Origin: Mesorhizobium comanense
GTDB lineage: Bacteria > Pseudomonadota > Alphaproteobacteria > Rhizobiales > Rhizobiaceae
Assembly: GCF_005503535.1 (NCBI RefSeq)
Contig: NZ_SCNN01000032.1
Coordinates: 1 to 60,840, forward strand
Reading direction: 5' to 3'
Length of the DNA: 60,840 nucleotides
Every line of letters begins with the position of its first letter. The first letter of the stretch is position 1. A program made the translations under genes and the position numbers. Of the stretch, positions 1-7,987 are shown in pieces. The notes below the pieces were generated by a model, which worked only from the letters and a program-made list of their open reading frames with translations, ran no database searches and was not told the DNA's origin.

Positions 1-567
1 CTGGTCGACAAACGGCGTGCGGGCAGGGTCAAGCATCAGACCAAGGGCGATCATCACCGCGAATGCGAACCAGATCGCCAGCCATGACGTGCCGATGATC
101 CGGCCGATATCGGACAAGGCAATGCCTTCGCCAGCATAGATGCGATAGCGCAGCATTCCGCCGGTCAGCAGCGAAAAGCCGAGCGCATTGGAGATGGCAT
201 AGCCGGCGGCGCCGACCGATGCCGACAGGAGCTTGGGGATACGCCCGGGTGCGATCGTCTCCACGGCCACGACATCATAGAAAGCGACGGAGGCAAAACT
301 CACGGCTGTCAGCGCAAGTGCGATCAAGAGGTGCTTGCCGGGAATATTTCTCGCCGATTCCAGCACGTGTTCTACAGAGAGCTCGACCAGGAATCGCTGC
401 AGCACCACCACGGTGATGGCTGTGATGATCACGCCCGCGACGGGCACAGCAAAATGCTGATAGCGGCTCCAGAAGCCAAACATCTGCTGGCGCGCTTCGC
501 GCCCAGTCAGCGTATCGGCCTTGGGATCCGGATTGTCCGGATCAGTCAGCTCAGGCTTCGGCGGCAT
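1..567 (-). CDS. MprF-like membrane protein, N-terminal part (runs off the left edge)
   Basis: About 189 codons are visible from an ATG at 567. The stretch around residues 95-160 (FYDVVAVETIAPGR, NALGFSLLTGGMLRYRIY) matches the conserved flippase core of MprF/UPF0104 proteins, where GF-LLTGG-RYR is typical. Hydrophobic segments near residues 36-52, 83-103 and 118-133 are likely membrane helices. In complete members this domain flips aminoacylated phosphatidylglycerol across the inner membrane and lowers sensitivity to cationic peptides. Whether the C-terminal synthase domain is present cannot be seen because the gene continues left of base 1. There is no strong ribosome site; ATG 567 is the first in-frame start that keeps the hydrophilic leader. 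Confidence 0.75.
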   Translation of the reverse strand, partial: MPPKPELTDPDNPDPKADTLTGREARQQMFGFWSRYQHFAVPVAGVIITAITVVVLQRFLVELSVEHVLESARNIPGKHLLIALALTAVSFASVAFYDVVAVETIAPGRIPKLLSASVGAAGYAISNALGFSLLTGGMLRYRIYAGEGIALSDIGRIIGTSWLAIWFAFAVMIALGLMLDPARTPFVDQ

Positions 568-1007
568 ATGCAGTAGAGTCCCTGATCTTTATCGAAGTTG
601 AAATGTGCTACGGCGCTCTCCATGGCTATTTCATGGCAGCATGAGCGGAATCTAACGAACCATGCGACGCCGGATAAACGCCGCTTCTGTGTCGGCTCTG
701 TGACCGCAACGCGGTTCTATAGAGCCGCTAAGGAATCGAGAGCGAGTAGATGGCACTGGGTCAGCTTGAGCGACGGCTTTTGAGCGCACAGCCAAATGGA
801 CGAATATTTCAAAGGGGCAGACCACGAGGAAGGGCAGAGCCGCCGCGCCATACGAGTGCAAAATCTGGCAATGCGCATTCAGGGCTGCTATAAACACTAT
901 GCAAGTACCCCCACCGCCTTGTCGGCTTGTTGCATGATTTTGTGCGAAGACGCCGACAAGGCAACTTGTATGTGGCTGCGCCAACCAACCGCTTCTTGCC
1001 AAAAGGA
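568..1007. other. Intergenic stretch without a supported gene
   Basis: About 440 bases lie between the convergent 3' end of the universal stress gene and the start of the MprF-like gene. Short open frames occur on both strands, but none has a convincing ribosome site or a recognisable product. I see no strong terminator or repeat. Confidence 0.5.
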
Positions 1008-1442
1008 CTAAACAATGAGCGTCGAGATCGTGCAGTGTTTGAGGACCAGCACTGTTTCGCTCTCATGCAGAACTGCTGATATGCCACGATGCCGGTTCAA
1101 GGCCATGATAATTAGATCGCAGCCTTTCTGTTTCGCGACTTCAATGACCGCCACGTGAACTGATTCGTGACGCACATGGACAGTGCTACAATTTACGCCA
1201 ACTGCTCTGGCGGCGGTGCTCGCCCAGCCGAGGACCGCAGCTGCTGTGACCTCGGCATGCCTATCATAGGTGTCCAGAGTGTCCTTTACACGCATCGGCT
1301 CGACGATCGAGGCGTGAAAGGGCTGAGAGACGGTGACCACCGTGATCAGCGCGCCGATTTCTTTGGCAATCTCAACAGCTTTAGCAACGGTGGCTTGTGC
1401 TAGGTCCGAGCCATCGGTCGGGACTAAAATATGCTTGTACAT
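1008..1442 (-). CDS. Universal stress protein, UspA family
   Basis: The 144-residue product is a single UspA domain. The N-terminus (MYKHILVPTDGS) is the classic first beta strand, and the C-terminal half holds the DLIIMA strand and the ISAVLHESETVLVLKH stretch. In ATP-binding members the loop reads G-x2-G-x9-G-S/T. Here the equivalent loop is NRHRG...HES, so the first and last glycines are lost. The protein may therefore not bind ATP, or may do so poorly. A GAGGTG ribosome site precedes the ATG. The gene lies just downstream of the broken adenylating enzyme on the same strand. Usp proteins are cytoplasmic stress-survival factors; the exact role here is unknown. Confidence 0.85.
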   Translation of the reverse strand: MYKHILVPTDGSDLAQATVAKAVEIAKEIGALITVVTVSQPFHASIVEPMRVKDTLDTYDRHAEVTAAAVLGWASTAARAVGVNCSTVHVRHESVHVAVIEVAKQKGCDLIIMALNRHRGISAVLHESETVLVLKHCTISTLIV

Positions 1443-1514
1443 GGCATCACCTCAGTGGGATCACTTGCCGAAATTTGCCGCCCTTGGACTGCCGTGGAGG
1501 CTCCTCGGCACGCG

Positions 1515-2352
1515 CTACGACAATCTGACCGGGACAGTGTTCAGCGAGCTGTGGCTCGATACCCAAAGCGGCGTAGCTGGGACCGACCTTTGCCTTGAAT
1601 GCTTGGGCATTCGATCGTACTCGCCTTCCGGCACCCCTTCGCCGGAAAGCGCCAGTAACACCGGATTGATGTGCAAACGGCGGCTCTCCTGTTCGCTCGC
1701 AAGCAGCGCTGCAATGTTTGCGTAGGGCGCGAGGAGCACTTGCCGGAACTGGTTGAGTCTATCCACAACCTCTGACAAGGGCATGTGAACCGACGAAACG
1801 TCGAGCCGTCGCCCTCGGCTCTTCTTCAGGCGCGCTGCGGCCACCGCGGAGGCGAAGTGGCCACCGGTTACCATGACCATCGCCATGCGCCCTCGGCAGG
1901 CCACGATTCGAATGAAATCCCCCGCACCGAGCCAGGCGGTCAGCATCCGAAGCGCCATCGCGCTAGTGACGGCCATGCTCCGGTCATCGACCACGAAAAC
2001 GCCACGCGTCCCCGTCGTGCCCGATGTCGTCAGCAGGGTGTATTTGTCGAGGAAGCGCTCGCCGATAAGCGTCGTCTGCGAACGCTTGCGCCCGTTCCAG
2101 AGTTATCTGTCGATCGACACACCAGTCATCGAAGCAAGCCATTAACGTCTTCTTGTCGGTAACAGGAAGCTCCTCGGCGCGTTCGACCAGATCCGGCAGA
2201 TCACGATACAGCTCACGGTAGTACGGTAAGTTGGCGCGGGCGTGGGTGACCATGTCGGCGAGACGGGCGCGCTGTCGTTGCGCGATTGCGCTGACGCCCT
2301 TCCTTCGTGTGCGCCAGGCGTCCCAGATCGGGCCTATCAGATGCTCGGGCAT
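1515..2352 (-). pseudogene. CapK/PaaK-like adenylate-forming enzyme, frameshifted
   Basis: Two minus-strand frames together encode one protein of the phenylacetate-CoA ligase / CapK adenylating family. The first starts at ATG 2352 (MPEHLIGPIWDAWRTRR) with a GGGA ribosome site and carries LPVTDKKTL. Near base 2080 the reading frame must shift to continue with LLTTSGTTGTRGVFVVDD, which contains the P-loop-like SGTTG motif of adenylating enzymes. A second shift near 1585 is suggested by AFKAKVGPSYAA appearing in a third frame. Family members are about 400-450 residues, so the C-terminus is also missing. The promoter is a MerR-type element at 2391-2421 shared with the divergent merR gene. Sequencing error is possible for the first shift. 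Confidence 0.75.
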
Positions 2353-2390
2353 GATCGTTCCCAGGTTCACACACCTTCAGCCACCTGCTA

Positions 2391-2421
2391 CACGTACATC
2401 CTGTAGCCACTACAGGAGCAA
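2391..2421 (-). promoter_or_regulatory. MerR-type promoter/operator for the CapK-like gene
   Basis: A perfect inverted repeat TCCTGTAG-CCA-CTACAGGA occupies 2399-2417. On the minus strand it sits between a -35 TTGCTC (2421-2416) and a -10 TACGTG (2396-2391) separated by 19 bp. The over-long 19-bp spacer with a central dyad is the hallmark of promoters twisted open by MerR-family regulators. It points at the CapK-like gene, while the merR gene begins 10 bases beyond the dyad in the other direction. Confidence 0.75.
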
Positions 2422-2427
2422 CCCCCG

Positions 2428-2841
2428 ATGATCGCGATCGGAGCCTTATCCCGACGCACAGGCGTCAATATCGAGACGATCCGCTACTACGAGCGGATTA
2501 GGCTAATACCTCCGCCGGGCCGTACAGACAGTGGGCGGCGACTTTACGGAGCAGAGGACGTGCGCCGACTGACCTTTATTCGCCATGCGAGGGACCTCGG
2601 TTTCGACACCGCGGCGATCAAGGCGATGCTCGCTCTGCAGGAGGTGCCAGAAGCGTCCTGCGAAGAGGTGAGCCGGATCGCTGCCGATCAGCTTGCGGCC
2701 GTCGAGAGTCGGATTCGTCGCCTGGCCGGGCTCCGGACCGAGCTCACACGGATGATCAACGAGTGCGACAACGGAGAGGTTGCGACCTGCCGAATCATCG
2801 AAGTTCTCGCCGAGGCCCCCGGACAGACGGTCGACCATTGA
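2428..2841 (+). CDS. MerR-family metal-responsive transcriptional regulator (first copy)
   Basis: The 137-residue protein opens with the MerR winged-helix signature (IGALSRRTGVNIETIRYYERIRLIPPP, residues 4-31) and continues with the dimerisation helix. Cysteines at EASCEEV (about residue 77) and in C-DNGEVAT-C near residues 112-120 match the metal-binding positions of heavy-metal MerR proteins of the ZntR/CadR/CueR group. Metal specificity cannot be read from this pattern. The start lies 10 bases after the operator dyad, so the gene is probably autoregulated, and it is divergent from the CapK-like gene it likely controls. A second 137-residue MerR gene lies at 25482-25895. Confidence 0.9.
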   Translation: MIAIGALSRRTGVNIETIRYYERIRLIPPPGRTDSGRRLYGAEDVRRLTFIRHARDLGFDTAAIKAMLALQEVPEASCEEVSRIAADQLAAVESRIRRLAGLRTELTRMINECDNGEVATCRIIEVLAEAPGQTVDH

Positions 2842-2885
2842 CTGTCGCGGCGCTCAAGACGCTACTTTAACAGAGGCCCCACGTT

Positions 2886-3286
2886 TCAGCACGGACGGAC
2901 CGCCCGGTAGAGCGAGATCGAGCCACTGGCCGTGTGGAGTTCGCCACCGGTTCCCAAGGTGGCGTAGATAGAGGCAAGTGCGGCGACCTTCTCGTCTATC
3001 GGCACTTGATGAACATTAAGCTGGACACGATTTCTGTCGGGCGTCGCCCATCCAGCAATTCCGCCGTTTGCCGCGCGAACCCGTTGCGGACGTCCGCCCG
3101 GAAGCCACCGGCGGCGAGTCGTATTCGTGCACGGGCCAGCACCGCCGGGTCGGGATCAATGCCAATAAGCATCGCCAATGGCTCCGTTTGCCCAAGACGC
3201 ACGAGAAGCGAGCCAGTGCCGCAGCCCACATCCAGGATAGTGTCAACCGGGCTCGGTTTCACCTGGGATAAGAATGCGGTATCCAT
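2886..3286 (-). pseudogene. Class I SAM-dependent methyltransferase, frameshifted and shortened
   Basis: The frame beginning at 3286 contains motif I (ILDVGCGTGSLLV) and the acidic strand-2 motif (LIGIDPDP), both diagnostic of SAM-binding methyltransferases. It stops at 2996 after SSLMF. One base out of frame the sequence continues as HQVPIDEKVAALASIYATL, then GGELH and the tail SLYRAVRPC, ending at 2886. A single frameshift near 3013 thus joins the two parts. The usual segment between GGELH and LYRA is shorter than in intact homologues, suggesting an internal deletion. The N-terminus is also truncated, perhaps by the adjacent IS66 element. Confidence 0.75.
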
Positions 3287-3332
3287 CCGGCGTGTCGCGC
3301 CTTGTTCGGGTGATGAACGAGTGGTCTTAAGC

Positions 3333-3348
3333 GTGCTCTTATGAGCAC
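3333..3348. repeat. Short hairpin ahead of the left IS66 tnpA
   Basis: GTGCTC-TTAT-GAGCAC forms a perfect 6-bp stem 15 bases upstream of the tnpA start. It may be part of the IS66 end or a translational control structure; there is no T-run, so it is not a terminator. Confidence 0.4.
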
Positions 3349-3363
3349 ACTTAGGAGCAGTTG

Positions 3364-3708
3364 ATGGGTCAGATCACGTTGCTCACAGGCCCCGAACGTC
3401 GGCGGCGGTGGAACGAGGAGGAACGGCGCCAGATTTTGGAGGAGGCGTTTTCGCCCGGAGCCTGTGTGACGCAGGTGGCGCAGCGGCATGACGTTTCGAC
3501 GGCGCTGATCTACACTTGGCGTCGCAAGCTGTGCGAACACGTCCCGGACCCGTGCCTTACAGAGGCGGTGGTTGTCGATGAAGACGTCGGCCATCCACTG
3601 GAGCACCGGCCGGCTATTGTCGTGGAGCTGGTAAAGCGCGGCCGGGTGAGCATCTTCGCGGGAGCGACGCCCACGCTGGTTACGGCAGTGGTAAAGGCAC
3701 TGCGGTGA
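3364..3708 (+). CDS. IS66-family accessory protein TnpA (left element)
   Basis: The 114-residue protein begins at ATG 3364 with an AGGAG ribosome site 8 bases upstream. WNEEERRQILEEAF followed by VTQVAQRHDVSTALIYTWRRKL is the helix-turn-helix of IS66 Orf1 (TnpA). It ends in a GTGA overlap with tnpB, as in intact IS66 elements. The downstream tnpB is cut after about 36 codons by the recombinase-trio element and tnpC is absent, so this IS cannot be autonomous. Confidence 0.85.
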   Translation: MGQITLLTGPERRRRWNEEERRQILEEAFSPGACVTQVAQRHDVSTALIYTWRRKLCEHVPDPCLTEAVVVDEDVGHPLEHRPAIVVELVKRGRVSIFAGATPTLVTAVVKALR

Positions 3709-3815
3709 TCCCGTCGGGCGCGCGGGTGTGGCTGTCGATGGGCCACACCGATATGAGGAAGGGCATGCAGGGCCTGGCTTTGCTGGTGCAGCAGCACCTG
3801 AAGCGCGATCCCCAA
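3705..3815 (+). pseudogene. IS66-family tnpB, 5' fragment (left)
   Basis: GTG at 3705 overlaps the tnpA stop. The first 36 codons read VIPSGARVWLSMGHTDMRKG then LALLVQQHLKRDP, the conserved start of IS66 TnpB. Similarity stops at 3815/3816, where the 85-bp terminal repeat of the recombinase-trio element begins. Confidence 0.85.
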
Positions 3816-3900
3816 TTATGTGTCGGTCGTAAATATGTGGCGGCGCTGTCGCGAAGCGGTTAATTCCGCGGTGATCGCGAGCTTTGCCGCCACATAATAT
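3816..3900. repeat. Left terminal inverted repeat of the RIT element
   Basis: 85 bp starting TTATGTGTCGGTCG and ending CGCCACATAATAT, matching the reverse complement of 7133-7217 with one difference at 3851 (G here; the matching position in the right copy corresponds to C). Within the repeat, TATGTGGCGGC near the outer third and GCCGCCACATA at the inner end are themselves inverted, so each end can form its own hairpin or carry two recombinase sites. Confidence 0.92.
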
Positions 3901-3961
3901 CTCATCACTTTCTCCTTCGGGCTCAGGATTTCCCTGGCAAGCCCGTGATGGAGAGAGTGTA

Positions 3962-5200
3962 ATGTTGGAGCTTTATTTCAAATATCCGAGTGTGCTCAGA
4001 CGTCTTCGCAGCGGGGTGCTTGGTGAAGAGATGGACCGCATTGCGGCGCATTTCTCCCAGATTGGTTACAAGCACACCTCGGCCAAGGCCTATATCAGTC
4101 GGCTTGCCAGATTCAGCGATTTCGCGGCCCGCAATGCCAGAACGGCGACGATCGAACAGGATATAATCGATCGCTTCGTGCACAGCCTCCGGACAGCAAC
4201 ACCACGTATAGCGGCGCGAACGGCGATCGAGCACGCACGCCGGGTCGCGCCAGAACGGTTTTCAACTCCGCGTCGCCACACAACTCCGATTCCTGATGGC
4301 CCGCTGCTTGCCGCCTACCTGGATCATCTGCGCCACGTGCGTGGCCTGGAGCCGAAGACCTGCGAGGGGCTTCTAACGAGCGCACGCCGGATCCTCACTT
4401 GGCTCAACGACCACCTGCCTGACCAGCCTCTTGCCGCGTTGACGGGCGAGCACGTGCTCGGCCTCGTGCAACACCTCCTGTCGCTGTCGACTAACGATTA
4501 CACCCGGTCCTCGACAACCTCGTATGCCCGCACATTTCTGCGCTTCATGCGATGGGCCGGCCTCAACGACCGGGATCTTGCCCGGTTTGTTCCTCGAACC
4601 CCTTGCTGGCGGCTGGCGCACCTGCCACCGCGGCTTCCATGGGAAGACATTCAGCGCACCATCGACGCGATCGACGTGACCATGCCTTCAGGCGTGCGGG
4701 ACCGCGCGCTTCTGCTCATGCTCGCCACAACCGGTCTGCGCAACAAAGAGATACGGATGCTCGAACTCCAGGATATCCGCTGGCGCACCGCCGAAGTACT
4801 TGTGCGGCGGACCAAGGGGAAGCGCGATCGGGTCGTGCCGCTCCTGCACGAAGCAGGCGCGGCGCTTGCCGATTATGTGCTGCATGCCAGGCCGAAGATC
4901 GACAGTCAGCGGGTTTTTCTGTCCTACGTTCCGCCAGTGAGGCCGTTCAAGTGCCCCGCCTCTATTTCGAGGATCGTCCGTTCCCGATTGGAACGATGCG
5001 GGATTGAGCTCTCCGGCGTCGCCGGCGCCCATCTGTTGCGCCATAGCCTGGCGACGCAGCTCGTCAAGCAACGGCGCCCGATCAACGAGGTCGCCGACCT
5101 GCTGGGCCATCGCAGCATCGACACAACCGCCATCTACGTGAAGGTGGCGCTGCCGCAGCTATCCGACGTTGCTCTGCCATTTCCGGGAGGCGCGTCATGA
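3962..5200 (+). CDS. ritA: RIT recombinase A (tyrosine recombinase)
   Basis: ATG 3962 is preferred over the upstream in-frame start because GGAG lies 8 bases before it and the longer form would translate the terminal repeat. The 412-residue protein has the SAM-like N-terminal domain and the catalytic set: arginine in TTGLRNKEIR (about residue 259), lysine in KGKRDR, HLLRHS (about 356), GHRS and the nucleophile tyrosine in AIYVK (about 391). All catalytic residues are present, so it should be active. Its ATGA overlap with the next gene indicates translational coupling. In RIT elements the three recombinases are presumed to act together on the terminal repeats, though their individual roles are not established. 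Confidence 0.88.
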   Translation: MLELYFKYPSVLRRLRSGVLGEEMDRIAAHFSQIGYKHTSAKAYISRLARFSDFAARNARTATIEQDIIDRFVHSLRTATPRIAARTAIEHARRVAPERFSTPRRHTTPIPDGPLLAAYLDHLRHVRGLEPKTCEGLLTSARRILTWLNDHLPDQPLAALTGEHVLGLVQHLLSLSTNDYTRSSTTSYARTFLRFMRWAGLNDRDLARFVPRTPCWRLAHLPPRLPWEDIQRTIDAIDVTMPSGVRDRALLLMLATTGLRNKEIRMLELQDIRWRTAEVLVRRTKGKRDRVVPLLHEAGAALADYVLHARPKIDSQRVFLSYVPPVRPFKCPASISRIVRSRLERCGIELSGVAGAHLLRHSLATQLVKQRRPINEVADLLGHRSIDTTAIYVKVALPQLSDVALPFPGGAS

Positions 5201-6128
5201 GCGCCTTCGCCAAGATACTGGCCGAGAAGGTCGAGAGCTACATCGAGCTTCGTCGCTCGCTCGGCTACTCGTTCAAGAAGCAGGCCGCCACATTGCGTGC
5301 TTTGGCGCGGTTTGTGGAGACCGAGCACCTGGACGGCCCGCTCACCCAAGGCATGGCGCTTAACTTCGTCCTGTCGATTGAGGGCGCAGCCAACGGTCGG
5401 GCCATTCGTCATGGAGTGCTCCGCCGTTTTTGCGAGTATCTCGCCGTCTACGACGCCAGGACTGAAGCGCTCGATCCTCGCGCGTTTCCCAGATCCCGCG
5501 CCATTCCGCCACCGCGTATCTTGAGCGATGAGGAACTTGTATCGCTCATGTTGGCGTGCAGGCGTATTTCGCCGCAGTATCCCGAGCGGAGCGTGGTGTT
5601 GACAATGCTAGTCGGATTGCTGGCGAGCACCGGCTTACGTTCCGGCGAAGGGCTCCGCCTCGATCGCGCCGACGTCGACCTCGTCAGCGGAGTTCTTCAC
5701 ATCAGACAGACCAAGTTTCGCAAGGATCGCCTGATCCCAGTTCATGTCACGACACTGGCAGCACTGCGCCAGTACGCACGGCTTCGTGATATGGCATTTC
5801 CGACGCCAAAGGATTCCGCGTTTTTCTCAGCTCGCGCGGCAACCGGCTGTCGAAGACAGGGCTCGCTCTGGCTTTCGGCGCAGCCTGCAAGCTGGCCGGT
5901 CTCACCTGTGACAAGGCCTTAAGACCGCATGATCTGCGGCATCGTTTCGCCGTCACACGGCTCGCCGCATGGCATCGAGAGAACGCCGACGTGCAGGCGC
6001 TGCTGCCCTTGTTGGCGACCTATCTTGGCCACGCCCACTACACCGATACTGCCTACTATGTGACTGGCACGGCGGATTTGCTTGGCATGGCGGCCGACCG
6101 CGCGTTGGCCCATGGAGGCGCCTCATGA
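5197..6128 (+). pseudogene. ritB: RIT recombinase B, interrupted by one frameshift
   Basis: The first frame (from ATG 5197) covers the N-terminal domain and the catalytic arginine in STGLRSGEGLRL, then runs to an unrelated stop at 5922. In the -1 frame, from the T5 run at 5821-5825, the sequence continues FLSSRGNRLSKTGL, then LRPHDLRHRFAV (catalytic H-x-x-R), YLGHAHYTDTAYY (histidine and tyrosine nucleophile), ending at 6128. One missing T restores the whole gene. The junction reads G-TTT-TTC, which is only a partial slippery heptamer, so an indel is more likely than programmed frameshifting. It overlaps ritC by ATGA. Confidence 0.85.
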
Positions 6129-7132
6129 GCGTACATCTCTCGCTCGCGCCGCTGCTGGAGTCGTTCTTCCGCAACCGGCTGACCAAGCAAAGGAACGCAA
6201 GTCCCTCAACCATCGCCAGCTACCGCGACGCCTTGCGTATGTTGGTGCTCTTCGCCGCCGAACGCACCGGGCGCAAGCCGTACGCATTGGCCATCGAGGA
6301 TTTCGATCGGGACCTTATTCTCGCTTTTCTGGATGAGCTTGAAGAGAAGCGGAAGAACACGATCCAGACACGCAATGCGCGCCTGACAGCGATCCGGTCG
6401 TTCTTCCATCACGTGGCGGCGAACGATCCCGCATCATTGGGCATCGCCCAACGCATCCTCGCTATCCCGGTTAAGAGATCGCACATTGAGATGATGCATC
6501 ACCTCTCGCGACGAGAAGTTGATGCTCTTATCGATGCGCCGGATCAGCAAACGCCGCGCGGCCGGCGTGACCGGGTGCTGTTGCTTTTCCTGGCGCGCAC
6601 CGGCGCTCGCGTTTCGGAGGCACTCGGCGCCAATGCGTGCGATCTTCAACTGGATCGCCCGCGACCACAGGTGCTCCTGCGCGGCAAGGGCCGCAAGGAA
6701 CGGGTCGTGCCGATCCCGGACGACCTCGTCAAAGCGTTGAGGGCGTTGATGACCGAGCGTGGAGTCAACCACCAGGAAGCGCGTCCGCTCTTCGTCGGTA
6801 CCCATGAGATGCGTCTCACGCGTTTCGGTGCGACGCACATCGTGCGGCGGGCCGTCGCCATAGCCACGTTGACGCGGCCGGAACTGGCGCGCAAATCCAT
6901 CTCGCCTCATGTTCTTCGACACTCGCTCGCGATGACGCTACTGCAGTCCGGGGTGGACCTTCTGACCATCCAAGCCTGGCTGGGGCATTCGCAAGTTGCC
7001 ACCACGCATCGCTACGCCACTGCGGACGTCGAGATGATGCGGCGAGGATTGGACAAGGCGGGCGTTTCCGGCAAGCACGCCGCCCGCTTCAAACCCAAGG
7101 ATGCAGTGTTGCAATTGCTGGAGCGCATCTGA
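6125..7132 (+). CDS. ritC: RIT recombinase C (tyrosine recombinase)
   Basis: The 335-residue protein starts at ATG 6125, overlapping the ritB stop, rather than at the upstream in-frame 5969. It has an N-terminal core-binding domain and a complete catalytic domain: arginine in RTGARVSEAL (about residue 161), KGRKER, HVLRHSLA (about 262), WLGHSQ and tyrosine in THRYAT (about 297). The stop codon at 7130-7132 is immediately followed by the right terminal repeat. All residues needed for strand exchange are present. Confidence 0.88.
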   Translation: MSVHLSLAPLLESFFRNRLTKQRNASPSTIASYRDALRMLVLFAAERTGRKPYALAIEDFDRDLILAFLDELEEKRKNTIQTRNARLTAIRSFFHHVAANDPASLGIAQRILAIPVKRSHIEMMHHLSRREVDALIDAPDQQTPRGRRDRVLLLFLARTGARVSEALGANACDLQLDRPRPQVLLRGKGRKERVVPIPDDLVKALRALMTERGVNHQEARPLFVGTHEMRLTRFGATHIVRRAVAIATLTRPELARKSISPHVLRHSLAMTLLQSGVDLLTIQAWLGHSQVATTHRYATADVEMMRRGLDKAGVSGKHAARFKPKDAVLQLLERI

Positions 7133-7217
7133 ATATTATGTGGCGGCAAAGCTCGCGATCACCGCGGAATTAACCGCTTCGGGACAGCGCCGCCACATAT
7201 TTACGACCGACACATAA
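7133..7217. repeat. Right terminal inverted repeat of the RIT element
   Basis: Reverse complement of the left repeat with a single mismatch (7182). It abuts the ritC stop on one side and the tnpB fragment of the right IS66 element on the other. Confidence 0.92.
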
Positions 7218-7334
7218 GAACGGATCGGCGCCCATCGTCTCGCGCACCAGCGCGGCCAGCCCCTCCGCGCCCTTGCGGAAGTCCACCGGCTTTGTCGCCA
7301 CCATAACCTTGACCGCACCCGTCGGCCCGATCAC
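7218..7334 (-). pseudogene. IS66-family tnpB, 5' fragment (right, opposite orientation)
   Basis: GTG at 7334 overlaps the tnpA stop (GTGA). The 39 codons read VIGPTGAVKVMVATKPVDFR then KGAEGLAALVRETMGADPF, a TnpB start clearly different in sequence from the left copy. It is cut by the right terminal repeat at the codon equivalent to the break in the left copy (RDP versus ADPF). Confidence 0.85.
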
Positions 7335-7773
7335 GTCGTTGCCTTAAGCGCGCGGATTACAGCAGCCACCGTCTTGGTATCGGCGCCACGGCCAACGCGC
7401 ATGGCGACACCGTCGATCTCGAGCTCGATCACGCCAGCGTCGCGGACCGCCTTCTGCTTCCGTGGTCGTCCTGGGCGCTGCGCCACCGGTTCCGGCAAGG
7501 ACGCTCCAACCACCGCAGGAACGAACAGGGATTCTGATGCCGTCGCCTCCGCCGAGGACTGACGCGCAGCCCGGCGCCAGGCAAACAGTTGCTGCGGGGA
7601 AAGCGCATATCGGCGAGCGACAGCACAAAATCGCCAGCCACGTAGCTCTCCGCAACGATCCGCGCCTTCTCCTCTGGAGGCCATTCGCGTCGCCGGCCGG
7701 AGCCCGTGAACACCTCGAACCGGCGCACCGGCTCCAAGTCGTTCGACTTAAGCGTAAGCTCTGAAATCGTCAT
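7331..7773 (-). pseudogene. IS66-family tnpA, frameshifted (right element)
   Basis: From ATG 7773 the frame reads RREWPPEEKARIVAESYVAG, the IS66 TnpA helix-turn-helix region. After GDFV (a TTTT run near 7622) the protein continues in another frame as CAVARRYALSPQQLFAWRR and ends KTVAAVIRALKATT at 7331. One indel restores the gene. It belongs to a different IS66 lineage from the left tnpA and points toward the RIT element. Confidence 0.82.
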
Positions 7774-7987
7774 ATGTCGAAGCCCTCAAAGGCTCCGAAC
7801 ATCGTCCTTCACGCCGACCTCCGAAAGGTGCCGTCGGAACATCGCTTACAGAGGAACGTCAAGCCCGCGCTTGATCCTGCCGCCGTTCGGCGCCGTCAAA
7901 ATGTGCGTTTTCTGCGGCGCGTCGAAGGCTTGATCCTCAGCGCAACATTGATTGGAGACTTTTGGTGCCGATCGCTAGGATATTGAT

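Larger units (their letters stand above)
3816..7217 (+). mobile_element. RIT-type element: three tyrosine recombinases between 85-bp inverted repeats
   Basis: Three consecutive, overlapping tyrosine-recombinase genes (3962-5200, 5197-6128, 6125-7132) are bounded by inverted repeats at 3816-3900 and 7133-7217 that match at 84 of 85 positions. This is the organisation of RIT (recombinase in trio) elements. Total length is 3402 bp and the third gene's stop codon abuts the right repeat. Both ends lie inside tnpB fragments of IS66 elements. The two fragments come from different IS66 lineages and point toward each other, so the flanks are not a simple split target gene. No duplicated target bases are obvious. 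Confidence 0.9.

Noticed and set aside
3884..3961. N-terminal extension of ritA
   Set aside because: The open frame reaches into the terminal repeat; ATG 3962 has a proper ribosome site and matches the family length.
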